DNA of 64,000 nt from Paragonimus westermani (taxonomy: Eukaryota; Platyhelminthes; Trematoda; Plagiorchiida; Troglotrematidae), in contig QNGE01001271.1 of the NCBI GenBank assembly GCA_008508345.1, positions 28,597 through 92,596 on the forward strand. Direction: 5' to 3'. The notes beneath the pieces were generated by a model. It saw only the letters and a list, made by a program, of their open reading frames with translations. It did not search any database and had not been told where the DNA came from. The position numbers were made by a program, and so were the translations under genes. Positions 27,901 to 42,900 of this stretch are shown in pieces; within the stretch, counting starts at the first letter, position 1, and the number at the start of each line of letters is the position of its first letter.

Positions 27901-30900
27901 TATGCGAGCATTACTGCGATGGTCCCTTAAATCCGAATATTATATTTTTTGTCGTTTTTCGAGCATCTAATCCGCGAATTCCTGTTGTGCCACATTTGAT
28001 CGCGGTCTCTGCGTCCACGTAAACTTTTTCCTCCAACATTTCAAAAGGCTGTTTTTCAGTAGTACAAGTCGATATTCAATAAGGGCGAATTTTGAGATAC
28101 ATTCTTTCTTTTGAAGAAGACTCGCCGAAAGTCTGTATGCGTTCAACTATGGGTGTACAGTTTCTATCACACAAAATACCTGACTGTTTGTCATCATTTC
28201 TGTTGACCTCCTTTCCGCTTCTTTTTCACATCATGCACATAGTTGTTTTGGTGATTGTCGTCACTCGTAGTCTTAGTCACTAGATGGGTTTACACCCCGT
28301 CGCTGATGTTAGTTGTCTGCTCGTGGGAAAAAAGCGTGGATCGCACTGGGCCGGATAGGCCTGTCTGCAGACGAGTGCGTCAGTCATTCAAGTTAGGTGC
28401 GTGCTAAAATGACGCGCACATTCTTTATCGTTTCGTTTCTTTCCCCATGGTTGCACGTTTGTGTACATGCACACTCACAGCCTGTGGCCCGTAAATGATT
28501 GCACTCTCAGTGTTTTCTTCAAGAATTTATTCACTACAAGTGAATTTTATGAATACCGATTATTACTTAAAAATGCGGCTTCATCACCACATGCCTCAAG
28601 CTGTCCATTTCTAGTGACGGTTCACAGATAGAGATCATTTAGTTTTCTTTCCGTGAGCAATTACCCATGAGTTTTATGCACGTAGTCTCTCATCGATACA
28701 TCGCTGTCGTAAATTACTGGTATACACGCCTACTTATCGTACATGACGATAACGTCCTTCACATTGCAGGGTGTAATGGTCTTGCAGCCTCCTTTGTCGA
28801 CCCCCCGTTTGTTGACCAACTCAGGTGTGAATCAGTTCTCGTTCATGTCACCTACTCAGGGTCAAATCTCCGCTATTAATCTGTCAGTTTTTCTCCCCTG
28901 ATCATCTCGTCATCATCAACAACAGCTTGGGCTAGGGTCTATGGTGAATTCTGTAATTAGTTCAGTATCGAGAGTGACGTCCTTCAAAACTGACTTCCCT
29001 CGACATTTTTTAAAAGTTATGATTGACTGTCTGTAGCATTGACAAACTGCAACTGGTTGATTGTTCTCGGACTTGCTGGTCCCAAGATGTCATAACAGTT
29101 AGATCTTGTGTTGTGGATACCAGCTAATCGTCCGCCACATCGAAAATACTTTTTCGATGCTGTGGCCGACTAGCTTGAGGTGAAAGGTGGACAGGTGGTG
29201 ACTTGACGTAGAGAAATGATGTCAATTGCCAAGTGGTTAGCCACCGGGCTGGAATCTTCACGAATCACAAAGCCAGTGACGAGTCTCTGGGAGGGGTGAC
29301 GGCGGAATGTTGTCTGTGAAGTAAGCGCAACTAACGACGCGTAACAGTGAAAGTTTCCGGGAAGATATTCTGCTAGTATACTAGTTTCATTTACAGCCCG
29401 TCTGTTTTTTTTACAGCATGAGCAGCTTGGTGTATGTTCGATTTTGGACATGACTGCTTTTTGTGGTTGGGTCGCCTTTTTTCTTTCTATCTCCTACCAG
29501 AGCTTGTTTGCTCTACCCACAATTATATGGATGTGAGCATCAATGTACTACTGTCTTTAATGATTATGATAGTAACGCTTGTTGATACTGAGGTTAAATT
29601 TCATACTGCTTTGAAGTGACGAATGCATGGTGGAGTCCGAGCCTTGGCAATAATGCAAGGGAGGACGTTACTCGTTTCAAGCGACTTAAGCCTTCGCCCC
29701 TGCATGTATGCAGCCAAGTTGCGAGTGAAGGTTGCCCACCCTATAAACCAGTTTTTAATTACTAGACTTAACTTGCAATTGGTTTCTCCGAGCGTTTCCG
29801 AAATCAATAACTACCTGTTTTCAGTTAACGTTTATCGCTACCATAAACTCTGACTTTGTTTTCACTGTCCTGTTTTGTGATTGTGTGCGTCTTCCTTCTC
29901 CCCTATCTTAAATCCACCATACTAGGCCGTGCTATGTTCCCTGTCCTACACACATTCATTCGTCCAACATGCAGCTAGACCTTGTGTGTGCGTTTTTGGG
30001 CATCGCCTTATTCGTTGTAGCTTGTGCTGGGTAGTTATCGTCTGTCTGTGCATCTGTTGTTTGTGTGTTTATCGGTTATTGACAGTGTTTATCCATCTTG
30101 ACAACATGCGAAACTGTTGTGTTCACTACTTATTCTAGGATAGACTTGCTTTGCACACGACTTTCCTGTAGTTTCATGCCGCAACGTGTTACCTTTGTAT
30201 ACGTTTAGAGCTACTGTTGGTAAGAACAGATAGCGTGTTGGGCTTCCGTGATAAGGTAGGGACGCCTATTGCACAGTCCATTTCCAAACGCTATTGCGGA
30301 CAGTTTACGGTGTCCATCCTAGCGGTAATCATGGCAAAGTCATGATCACACATCAAGATTTGCATCAAACTTCGTTGTCTAGTTTTCTGTCGTCGTTAGC
30401 CGCCGTAACTCAACTTTTTTGACTAGTCTTCAGCCTAACAACGACAGGCAATCAGATGGCGGAATGGTATGTAAAATATAATCGGGAATTCATGTTGTAA
30501 AGTTGTAAATTGTTTCAAAATCACATCACATCCGTTGGTCCCTGTCTGACTGTCAGCACCAACACTATTCACCTCTCTCTGTCTTCTGGCGATCGTTTCG
30601 GCCGCAGTTATCTTGACTCACGTTGTGCGCTGTTTAAATCGTTAGTTACACCAGTCTTTCATTATAACCCGAGCAACATGTGCGCCGCGATCGATAAATT
30701 GGGGCAATATCAGCTGCGCCTAAGTCTTCGGTATCTGTTTTCCTCCACCGATTGCCCAGAATCTCAACGAGTAGTAGCTTGAAGAGCTATCCGGTTTTCG
30801 CGCGAACTATTTGTGCGTTGAACAGCTGTTCATTCCCCGTCAGTTACTCGAACATCGCCATATCTACCAACAGCCAATAGTAGTGTACCTGATTATCAGA

Positions 30901-33900
30901 TCAGCCTTTGATTTTGTCAGCAAGACTGTTGCCTGAAATTCTTTTATTGAGTAAGGGAGTACCTGAGAACTATATAGAGGCAAGACTTGTGTCATTATCG
31001 AAGTCCTTCGTTGTCTGAGGCAGGATACGACGATACCACCCCACCCCTTCGTTTCTTCTCAACTTTGCAGCAAGAAATGTCTTGACCTTAGCCATGGATA
31101 GTGACATGGGATTGCTCCTAAGAAGCAAATCCGCAGACTCAAAATGCACCGATATGATTTTCTTACTCGGTAACCATGTGCGACCAATATAAAATGCACT
31201 ACATCGCCTGGCGATTTAGGCTGCACGATGTCGTTTGCGCCGTTCAAGTGCAAAGTACTTCTTCGGTGGTGGCAGCGGGTTGTACTCACACGCACGTTTA
31301 TGGGAATCATATCATAGCAACGTCCGATTGACTTTCCTTATTCGCGATATCTCTGGCAATGATATGACATCCGTTTCTCGGTAAAATGCAGAGTGTATAA
31401 CACAGTTGTGCTCGTGTCGCCGCTCCACGACGCTGCTGTTCGTAGTTTGCCGGCTTTTGGCAAGTGATTTTTGTGCATCTTTGCATGGTCTCAGTGACAG
31501 CACCACTTAAGCAGTAACAAGCTGACGACGTGTGCTGGAAACAAGTAGGCTATCTTTCACTTCGTCGAATAAGATAGCTGGAACACGTCTTATGCATGCC
31601 TTACCCATTCCTACCATGCGTTTTCTGAGTGCTGGTGAGAATACCAGTGTGATGTGCAAACCTTGGTTCATCATACGGGTCTTCGCTAGTCTTCCGTCTT
31701 CCTGACCAAAGCCTAAACTGTACGGAGCACTTTCGACTACAGCCGCTAAAAAACGTTACCAGTGGTGGTTTTTTGTTATTGTGGCCCGGGCAGCCCTTAC
31801 CTAAACGACAACCAATTTTCACGATTTGCGTTTAATGTAGATTTGACGCAAAGAAGTTTCTGTTCATCTCGTTATTCATTAACATGTTCTGTGTTTCTTA
31901 TGCCTTCGTATATCCTTTCTTTTTTCGTTAACGATGTTTCCTTCATGATTTTGAACGATCCCCTGTTGGGACTCTATCATGACATTTCGGGATCAATTTG
32001 GCAAACTCTGCATTGTTTAAATCTACCTGTCTAGTGTTTAATAGTCGGGTGCCCATACCGTAATCACCATGGTCTTTGTGAACCATCGGCTGTAAACGTA
32101 GTATCGAAAAAATGACGTGTCGCTGTTATGCCTCATGTAAATGTACCAAGCCAGTGTGCTGTGGACCTTTTTTGGCGCCTTCGTGATTTCACCGTAGGTC
32201 CTTGAAAAACTGTACCATAGAAATAAAACATGATAGAAGGTGCCGGCGAAAGAGAGAATCAGCACTGAGAGACAACACCGACACTCATATTTAGGGCATT
32301 CCCCATGATGGGCTACTTTCTTACATCTGTTGGCCCAGGCTAACTTATTTTGACCGTATACTCTTTAAAACTACCTAGATTGCATCGTAGAATCTTTGCG
32401 AGAACGTTATTTTGTGGGTGATAATACGTCTTTTTAGGACAGTCACTATTCGGTATCCATCACCCTACGTTTATTTACAGACTGTTTATTATTTCGACTT
32501 TCTGACGCTCTGATGTATCCATTCGATCCACACTACGAGTATTTTGTCATGTTAGTCCTCCGCTTGATGCTCTTATGGCTAGCCACCACGACGGTGTTTC
32601 TTTCAGCTCATGTCTACCATCACTGTATAGAGTTAACCTTGCGAGATTGTGTTTTTCTCCTCAGTTAATGTTGACCGGCTACTGGCACACGGTTGTTGAG
32701 TCTGATGTTCAGCACCCATTCGTATCTTACGTTTCGCTACACCCCTTCTCATACCACCATATTATTGGACGTCTGTTGATCAAGTAAACATTCTTTAGTC
32801 CGATATCTTCAAATAGTTTACTGGATTTCGTCTGTCATACAAACTTTATGTTTCCTGATCTGTTCATCGTACAACTCTATCATAGCTCGCCCAAAAGTGA
32901 TCGTTTCACCATCCAAGTTTTCCTGCCGGTCGCCGTGCCCAAACACCATGGAGTACACTTTCGATTGTAAACTTGACCTTACTCCGTATCAGATGGCATA
33001 CGTCAATCAGACGTGGGATTGGGATGGTACAGATGTTGGCACGTTGCGGCAACAAGGAGACGCGCGTGCCTTGTATTTGACACAAGATGGTACACAAGTA
33101 TGTGAATATTGTTGCCGTTATCCTTGTGTCATACCGTTTGCTTGTTTATTAATGTCCCTTTTCTCCTTACACAGCATGGTTTTATAAATGAGAGCCAAAC
33201 TTGTAGTCAAAGGGTCCCTTGTATAATGTCGAAGCAAACGGTATGTTAAAGCTCAATCTTGAATAGTTGACAACTGTTTGTTAAACTCGGAGCTTCCAGA
33301 AGGTTAGGGAGGGATGCTGCTTGTGGGAATGACTTTTATTCGTTGACTGCCCAGAAGTAAAAACAACAGAGTGAAGGTCAACGTGGCGAATTGCCAACCC
33401 CACTTGATATGGATTTAAGAACGTACTTTGTTGCACAGTACATCTAAAGAGATGGAACAAGGGACACAGTTATCCGGTTTTGAAGGACACCTGTGATGGT
33501 AATATCGTTCCGAGCGCGTCGACGATTAACCTTTCTACGATGTTGTAGATTTTAAAGATCCAAAGTTTTCTACGGTTCGTTAGCAGAGTGTACTGTTTGG
33601 TATTGAACCCTAAGAAATAAATGTTAGTGGCAGCACTTCGCAAGTGTGAAAACACAGTGGATAAGTTTAAAACTTACAGGGCAAAAAGGCAATGTTGAGT
33701 TGATAGGAGCTGGAAAAGAAATAAATTTTCGACAAAACAGTAATGGACCAAATTTCATCAAGACTAGATCAAAATAGATTGTGGAAAACGGATTACCTCC
33801 GCTGGATGGTATTTGTGAGACGTGAAATACAGTTTGGTAGTACAGAAGTCTAAAAAGTAACAATATGGACGGATTCGTTTCCTTCATTTGTTGTTCTCCA

Positions 33901-36900
33901 GTTGAAATTCTAGATGTCTTTGTTGCTTGCTTTTAACTTTTTGCATTTCTCATCAACTGGTTTTTCACCTTTTTTGTGTTTACTTGAAAGTGTGTATGTG
34001 TGCAATAAATTCATAACGTGCATGAATTATCGCTGTTTTCAGTTATAGCTGCGTGGAATTTTGCATAGTAGGACAGTTTCCACGTGTCCCCATAGGGTTG
34101 GACAGTGGCAACCATAGTATTGGTGTATACATGTCCGGAAATTGTTAGGTCATGCGGCTTTTTCGTGTTAGGGCGATCAGAAGCATTGGCATCAGTGTTC
34201 GCTTGACAGAGTCAACACATCCACTTACATCTTCGAGTAGTCTATTGTCCGCATTCGTTGATAAATCAGTCAATTGTTTCAGTTTCCAGCCTTGACAATT
34301 CGTGTCCTATCATAAAATTGCATCCCCTTCGGTTTCGAACTCTTCTCACTGGTCGTTTTTAAGGGAGCTACGGGTATTTGCTTATGAACACGTGTTCATT
34401 GCAAGCGAATCATGCTTTCACACGGCCGTCTTGTTGATACGGTCTCTCCTCGAATGTCGTCTCTGGGTAATGAAAACTAAGCCACACAGATGCAACTTAG
34501 ATTCTTCCTCGCTTCATGGGCTGTAACATCCTAGACGGATAATAAACTTCCTGAGTCAGTGGTAGAACAGTCTCTCCGCACGACGCTTTGTGCTTTGATT
34601 GCATTTGACGTGCGAGATAAACACTTGATTACACATGAGAACCTCCAGTGTGCGTTCAGTCGAGCGAGCTCAGTTAGTGCAATCGTTGAGGAGGAAATCT
34701 CACGGCGTGACTGTGCCGTTGACTTTGATTGAGGAGTTTTATGTAACCTATGGACAGACACATGCCAAGCTTGTCCGAATTCACCGTGTACATTCGCATG
34801 ATCCCTTTGTGTTTGTTTTCCTGTGGAATATGAACGGACCCGGGTCACAACGTTACTCAAAACACTAACTTCCAATTTTACTTTATATCTCTACCTCCAC
34901 TTTTATGAAACCTTGGTATCGCGCATGTTTTTCACATTACCTTGAACAGTTTTTCGTTCACGATTTCCATGTCCATCATTGCTGTGTAAAACCACAAAAC
35001 CTTCCTCAACTTTTTATAATCAAGACAAAATTGAGACAACAGTCAACAACACGTAAAACGGAGTGTGAAATAATGCTGTTAGCGTCCAGCGTTTCCAACC
35101 CAAATGTGAAGCCTTCCTTCATCCTGCGATTCGGTAGTTGACGTACACTATTTGACCTATACTGGTCGTATTTTTACGCCGTGATTTGGGTGCGTAGGAC
35201 TTTCTAATTGATCTTCAACAAAAGTCAGTAATCATTATTTCATTAGTGTGACTTCCATCGTGTCAAGCATTATGCGGTTCTTTGAGTATGAGAAGCGCTA
35301 AGAAATGACCCATAACTGCATAACACTGAGTCCAACCAACATTGTCAAATGTTTACACAACTACTGCGGTTATGAACAGATTCTTGACACACTCCATTTC
35401 ATTTTACACGGTCATACCTTCCGGAAGACCGAAGCGACATAAGTGCATATTGCTTAGACCAAATTTGTGAGTGCCTACCTAGTGAAAGGGCTGATAAAAC
35501 CGTAATTTTCTGTACGACGAACTCAGCACGTAATGTAATGTACTATACTTATATTATCAGAACCTGGTCTGTTTCATTTCTCGCTGAAACACGCATACAG
35601 CGTGGGTAGAGCTAATCAGGACGCCACATCACCTGGAGTGATCGTTGGAAAAACGTTGTCTTCAGTTATGTGAAACAGTTCAGTTTGAAAGACCGCGGTA
35701 GCTGTTCATTTTACTGATCTGATTTATGAGACGAACAGAAAGTATAGCGGTGCCTACATGTTGGTTTGTGAAAGGATCAGGAGCAGTTATATCAGAACTC
35801 CCTAATGTGAAAAGTAACAGCACATTGCAGGTCCACTGTGATCTACACAGAAAGGTGCTCGTTCAGATATGCTTTCAGTTGTATAACCAATTCACTTAGC
35901 AACCCTTTCTTCATTACGCCTACTGCCACTGTCTGTACGATTTGGTTCACTGCAAAAAATCCTTAGAGAGCCCTAGTTCGCTTAACTTGACCAACATCCA
36001 ACTCTATTTATCAACGTTTCCAGGCTTGCTCATTCAGCATCATGACATTTAAACTACAGGGTTTGACTGGCCAAATCGTATTAAATTGGTCTACCATTCG
36101 CCACAACACGACTGAACGTTGACGCGATGTGATGGCTTGTACATCTTGATGACCCGTTGGGCTAATCTGGACGATGTGATAGTCACATCGACGGAGTCAC
36201 TCATGCCAGGCAATCCAATAAAAAGAGGTCTGCTGATCCAAAATCTCCTAATTCCCCAGGTTGTGGGTTGGTAGAAGGTCGGCATCTTTTTCCACAAAAC
36301 ATAGCATTTGTTCATTATCCTACCCCCTAACCGTTGCCTTGTGGTGTAGGCATCGGTTATGAACTCTAGTCATTATTCTACCTAGATCCGGGTGTTCTGG
36401 CTACTTCTCAGCTCACATACGACCCGTGCGTACTTATAACACTACTACTTCCGTCTTCGACTATGTTGGTCAGTCTTCGTCAGCCTCCTACTGGTATGGG
36501 TATGCGAATCGTACCTGCGAAACGAGATTCGGTTTTCGTGAACTGGGCTGTATCCCGGGGGACTATTCACCGAACGTAATCCTCAATCCCTGAGTTGTTT
36601 TTGGGCATTCTCCCCGTCATTCTCATACTTAAGAATTAGGATATTACCGTCATCTCAACTGTGGACTGCTGTATGAGCTCAAAAATAACTGCATTTGGTC
36701 CCCTCTTCTCGAATAAATATACAAAGGACGATTAATTATTGAAGGTGGACTTAAAAGTACGGTGTTCAATGATTTCTCCTGTCTGGCGCTTATAGGTGAA
36801 TTAATGGCTCGGACGGAAATATCTTTACCGACTGTAAAAACCTCCCTGGAAACACTTTAAACAGTCTTCCTCTGATAATTTACTAGTGTCTGTTGTAGAT

Positions 36901-39900
36901 GAGACCCAACTGTGAAAAGTCAGGGCTTCGGCTGGATTCGAACCAGCTACAAGAACAGCATGCTTCAACGTGGCAACCGTTGTGCCAACTGAGCTACGAA
37001 GCCAGACCGTGAGCTTGGAAATTTCACATTCGGCTTCTGTTACCCACCCGTCCCATTGTCTCATATGGAATCCGCCAGATGATTTAAGGGATCGATCGCT
37101 CCGCAAGATTTCTTAAACATTTCACGCTGGAATTTGCTAACGCCATTGTGTGCCTACCATTAAATAATCACCAGCAGTTTATCGCGAACTACCATGTGTC
37201 CAAATGGGCACTTAAGCGCACATGTATAATTTGGTGTTGACTGAGGAACTTACTTGGACTCGCTATACGAAACGATACACGCTAGTATATGCTGCAACTG
37301 AACAGAATGTTGGACACGTATCCAGAGTTTTTCCACGGCATTGTTGTAACCTGCGCCAAAAGCCATTCTGGAATCTCCTACCTGCACTACACAGGTGGGA
37401 AGTAGGTGTAAACGGTGACAGAATTTTCGGTACCCGGTACACTAGTGCATTATACACTGGAGCCACTGACTCAGTAGCCGAATCCAGAAATAACATCACG
37501 GCTACTTTTAAAATGATCCTCATACCTGAGCCGAGCGACACTTCACAACAGTAGGTTCTCAGATTGTGATCCTCTCTCTCTTTGATAGTACCACTGCATT
37601 GTGCACGCGAACAGTCGGAATTACTTTTTCATTCCTGTGTATTCTTTCTTCGCATCTAAACTCGAAACTTCCGACTTTCTTAGTCCATTTCACCAAAACC
37701 ATTGTATTCCACATCCATCTATTAGACGCCTGCATTTTCAGACTCTTGCAATCTGTAACTTGTCCTGTAGATATGTAGACTTACCTGCAAAGCTTCAACT
37801 TGCTCGCTTCGTTTAATTTCCAGGCGGAAACTTTTGCTAATGTCATAATGTGTGTCTAACTACCCTTGTTACTAGAGGATTTGTGTGATCACTTATTGCT
37901 GTCTATATTTCCAATCATCCTGCTTGCATTTCATTCTTGCGGTTCGATCCACAGAGGCAGTCTGCTTTTCTGCAAAGGATGGTTGGGGTGGTCGCGCGAA
38001 CAACGTAGCAGTCAGCCAGTATTTATTTCGAACAACTAGAGGTAGGCAAACAATTGATGAAGTAATACTGATGCACAGCTTGCGATGAATCGGTCACTTG
38101 CGGCTGAACGCTTGCCACATTGACCATTGTTTACGAGAACCACGGCGTGGTGAACAGACAACGGTGTGGTCTCGTTTTATCCGAAGACCTTGATCATGCC
38201 CTTTAATAGAGTGGGCGGGTTTCTCTTGTCTCCTGGACCTGGTGGTCACTCAGTTGATATAAAAATCGTGGCCCAAAAGGACAGCCCGTCATAGTAAACG
38301 GCATTTCTACATGCACTCTCTTTTCAGTTCCATTTTGGTTTTTTCCACTTTTCCTTCTGAGAAATTTTCCTCTAAGCTCTTCCACGTCGGTGTTGAGACA
38401 AGTGGTAACTTGAACCTGATTGCTATTTGGTCGCGCTTACGAGTGATTGAACGAAAAAAGGCTTTTGATTTTTTTGCGATTCACGTTAACCGTTAATGTA
38501 TTTGACCATTTCATTTCTTTTTTATCTAACCAGCTTCGGTTAATGCCCGTCTTCAAGCCGCAGCATGTGGATCTGTTTTCTAACTCCAACGTGACTTGTC
38601 GTCTGCGGATTTATGATCCTGTCGTGTTAGAACCAGCCACTTCCAGCTCCGGTGAATTCGCCTACACAAATCCGAAATGGACTGTATATGATTCACGCAA
38701 CGATCCCTTGACTCAGACCCTGTTAACAGCTCAAATGAATCTAATGGTGGAGATGAAACCAGAGTCAAGTAGGTTTACTGGTTTGTGCTTTATTCGTTTG
38801 CTCACTCACTTATTTGTGTCCGTACCATACCTTCCTCTTGCGGTTCACGTGAAATCAAAATTATTGTCCCACGTCTGGCTTGAGTATGCTATGATTTCGA
38901 TTAACCTAAGTACTTTATCGGGTTTCCTTCTTGGTTCGGGCCACTCGAACCAACTAAATCGATAGCTGTTGAACATCATAAGGCCAAAGTAATACTCCAC
39001 TGACCTATACTCGTGTTTTGTGAGGTTTTGCTGAATTGTTTGTCCATTGTCTACTAACCAGTTTTTATTCAGCAGTGACTGATTTGGAAGAAAGCCCCGT
39101 CCCTATAAACGTGCTTGTGTGTGGATAGTTGGGCTCACCGTGTTATACCACCAGTGAACCGTAGCTGCTTTTCGGGCTGATGGTCCGTGTGAGAGCGGAC
39201 TGGTAGAGGTGTGTCACTCCCCTCAATCGCTTTGACCGGAACTTATCCGTTTGGAGTGTACAGCCGGTGAAATCAGATTCATCCGCAAGATTACACCCGA
39301 TCTGAGTTCGCAGTCCTTTTCCACATGTTTCACCTCCAGGTCTGTGTGACATAACTAAACGCCACCATTCCAACTGGTTTGCCGTGCACACAGCTACGCG
39401 TAGTTTCTCAGAGTTTACTGTTTGAAAAAATTCGCGATGATTTAATCGAGTGCATACAGTTCACTAAATTTATTCTACAACCACCCGGACTGCCAGTTTA
39501 TTGGATGTACACGAATCCTCTCACTTACTGGTCCCAGTCCTCATTTCTACAGGTACTTTCAGAGCACCACGGCCGTAGCTGCGTTTCATCTGTTGACATC
39601 AAATTATATATACCTGACGATTCTGAGTGCGTTTCAAACTGTGTTGGCTTGTGCCAGTTTGCACGAGTGTTTCGGTTTCCGGCTTTTCTTTCCTGTCTAT
39701 TACGGCTTCTTCTGTGTTTGTACAAACTGTGTATTCAAAATGATTGGAAATGTTTTAATACGTTTGTTGCACATAACCTTTCAGTATTGTTGGTGTTCGG
39801 CTGTCTGGCTTTTCCACTCCATCATTCACCAGTATGGGCTGTTTTTCTTCTTGTTTACTGTTAGTAACTAAATTCTGGGTGAAATGGGATGTGGTATTTT

Positions 39901-42900
39901 CTGTGGTAAACAGTATGTTACTTTGGAGAACACCACATGACTTGCTTTCTCTGAAGGCTACCCTGGGACGGGTTGGTTGTTTAGATGTATCTGAAGTGTA
40001 GGTTTGTTCAGGTGTTCGTGTTTCTTGTTTTTTTCACAGGTACCGCAAAACCGCTACAGCTAGATTAAAGAAATATCTGGACATCACATACGCAAAGCTG
40101 ATCATTTCGTGCGTTTTGTTATACCAGTAGATAGTTTACCAGATGTGCTGATTTTGGGGAGACCTAGTTATGGAAAATCTGGATTCGAATTAGCGGAATG
40201 AACGGTGTTTCTTTTCGTCATGCCTCAGCAGCTGAAATGCAAGGCCTCTCCGGGAGCCTGAAAACTCCGTATTTGAACTCTTTTGCATGCCCGCCCCACT
40301 GTGTCTATATTATCCATCAAATCATTCAGGTTGTTTTAAACGACTATCAATAACGTCCACCAACGTGATAAGTGTCTCATACAATGCTGCTACATACATT
40401 TGTTCCCGTAATGATCGAATGACATGATGCTTGAAAAATCTGTTTACCAGTACGACCTGGTTGCTACAGTGCAGTAAAAATTCGGTGGCGAGTCTTCCAT
40501 TAAGTTGCAACTTCGGTTATCACCATTATGAAGGCTGAACGTTATGAGCTCCAGACCCCGTGCGCAGGTTGCCCATCAAAATCTGATCAATCATTTTTAA
40601 ATCATTTCGCTCTAGATCCGTTTGGTTGATGTCTGATTTGTCCCATCTCTTATCATGTCGGTTACTCCATTTTGCTGGACATCCTCTTTGTGGGGTTCTC
40701 GATTTGAGATAGAAGTATTTCATTCCATGTTAAATTATACATCATCCAGGTGGAACAGATTTCCCCCATTCCATTGTGTTATTTTAATCAATTGTAAGCA
40801 CTCACTTGGACTAACCTCCGGTAGGCGTGGTGATCAGAACACTGTCTGTCTTTCACTAAATATCACTATATCCTTTGTTTACTGGATCGGACAAACGCCG
40901 AACAGTCTTGTTTACGGCACCCAGCTGACAGGGTTCAGCTAACGAGGTATGTGCCGAAAGCACCTTACTGCCGCGAAATATCCCCACCAAATGTAGCACA
41001 AACGTGGTCTCGCTTGGCTGTTTTAACCAATTAGTTGAGAGCAACACAACGTTACGAACAACCTACAGCGCTCAACCTTTTAAGCACCTCGAATAGTTTT
41101 TGTCAGGAATGTTTTAGCCAAAATCACGTTTAAAGATGAACTGAGGTCACGTGGGTTTTATCGCTGTTGGGTCAAAGTGCTTGGTACTCGAAATGATTAA
41201 TCGAGTCCTGTGACTAAAGTAGATAAGACGCGTTTGTGTTTGGTGTTGTTTATCGATCCGTACCACACTACGGATGAGTTTGCTACTATTGAGATTGATG
41301 CATGTTGGGTTGTGAATGCCCTGAGGTTCAGTACAATATCATGCCGTATGAGGAGACAGACTCACTTTCGTAAATTACTCGAGCTTGGTCGAAACATACG
41401 TTGTGATTCTGTGACCGTGCGTGTAGCGCAGTAGTTAAATACGTCTGTAACTTTTGTAATTGGCTTGCATTTTCCGGAGAAAACAGTTTTCTTCTTGTGT
41501 TCAGTAACACTTATCTTCAGTCGTCTGTTTCTCTTATGTAAATAGCGTCATCATCACCGCATTCGAATTTGTAAACATAATCTGTCTCCTCTCCAATAGA
41601 GACTGAATACTTTTTGTGCATCAGCAATCACTGTATAGCGGTATCCAACCGAAGTACTGTCAAGATGGCTTGTTCGGTACACTCTCTTTACAATACACTG
41701 GACAGATCTAATCTTTCGGATTTCCTCGTTACCCAACATGTGTTCGGCAGTGATGTTTTTCATTAAGGCGTCTGCATGCTCATCGCAGTCAGCATTTTTT
41801 AATTTGATCAATCTTTGTTGCTTTGGATGCTTTCCTGGTACAATGCTTCTCAACTCTGTTGATGAGAGGTAAGCTGACTGGTCTCTTCATATCGACGAGT
41901 TGAAGTATGGTCTTCGACCGTAGTGTGGTGCACGGGAATCTCAAATCTCTGGTGGTTATCAACTATATCCAAACAGTTTAGGAAGTTGTTAGGTTACTCC
42001 TCAGTTTTGTCTTTCGATTAGGGTTTAGGAACTGCAAAAGTCGATCGCATATGTCTTGTTTCATAAGCTCATACATCGTCTGTGTAATACATTGAAATTT
42101 ATGAAGGAAATGCCCTGCTCTCCCGACTTCCCAAGAGCCAGACTGACCACTCTGTATACAACAGAGAGGTCTATATCCACATCGTCAGTTTACTTGAACA
42201 TCCTTTGGTAAGTTAGGCTCAAGATCAGTTGCACAAGGTAATAAATTGGGAACTCGCATTGCAAGATTTACCATTGAAACTTTAGTGACATCAACGCCTG
42301 TGTCTTGTCAGTACATAGCCGGAGGTCACCCGAGGTGTTCAACCGAATCTTCTCATATTTACGAAGAACCACAGTTCAATCTCCTTTATTCCCCCTGTTT
42401 ACCTTATTCTACAGTGACTGCCAGTATCTCTTGGATCGCCGTGGTCATTATTGTCATTTCAATTCTCATCATTATCGCAGTTCTGGTTGCCTGTGTCGTG
42501 ATGCGCACTCGAGGAGAAACTTATCTTCGTAAGTCGAATTTTCCGTTTACTGTACATCATGTTTGTTCAAAACTACTAAACCGTGCGCCGTAAATAGCCC
42601 ATTCGCTCTGGAGACATGTATTTGTGTTTGTTTACATACCTACTGTCTGCCAACGCATTGTTTCCCTAACCAATGACTGTTGCTGGCATCCAAGTGACCG
42701 TTATCTTGACAATGACCCTTGACCCCTAGGCTGTCTCCGTATCTGTCTGGTGCTATGTAATTTTCTTATCCTTCCCATGTCCGTGAGTGACTTCGATGAT
42801 GTAACCTGTCGCGATGACCCAGTCCGCTTGTTGTCATCGTCGTCCTGTTTAATCTCGGGTGTATGCGGTTCGATTCCTGTGAGTTGCCTCAATCATTTCA

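Larger units (their letters stand above)
28019..32917 (+). other. Intron region with unresolved FN3 exons
   Basis: L1-family proteins need about five FN3 domains, and the exon at 28018 leaves phase 2, so coding exons should exist here. Only two weak candidates (28770 and 30560) were noticed. Another short in-phase frame after cattctttcttttgaag at 28119 reads RLAESLYAFNYGCTVSITQN before a stop; it has no clear donor. Nothing else recognisable. Confidence 0.4.

Noticed and set aside
36924..37003. Functional tRNA gene
   Set aside because: Length of 80 nt and no clear anticodon stem-loop; SINE or pseudogene is more likely, pending a covariance-model search.
36825..37106. 93-codon minus-strand frame (WLRSSVG...VAGSNPAEA)
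   Set aside because: The frame is created by the tRNA-like unit and its flank; protein reading is an artefact.
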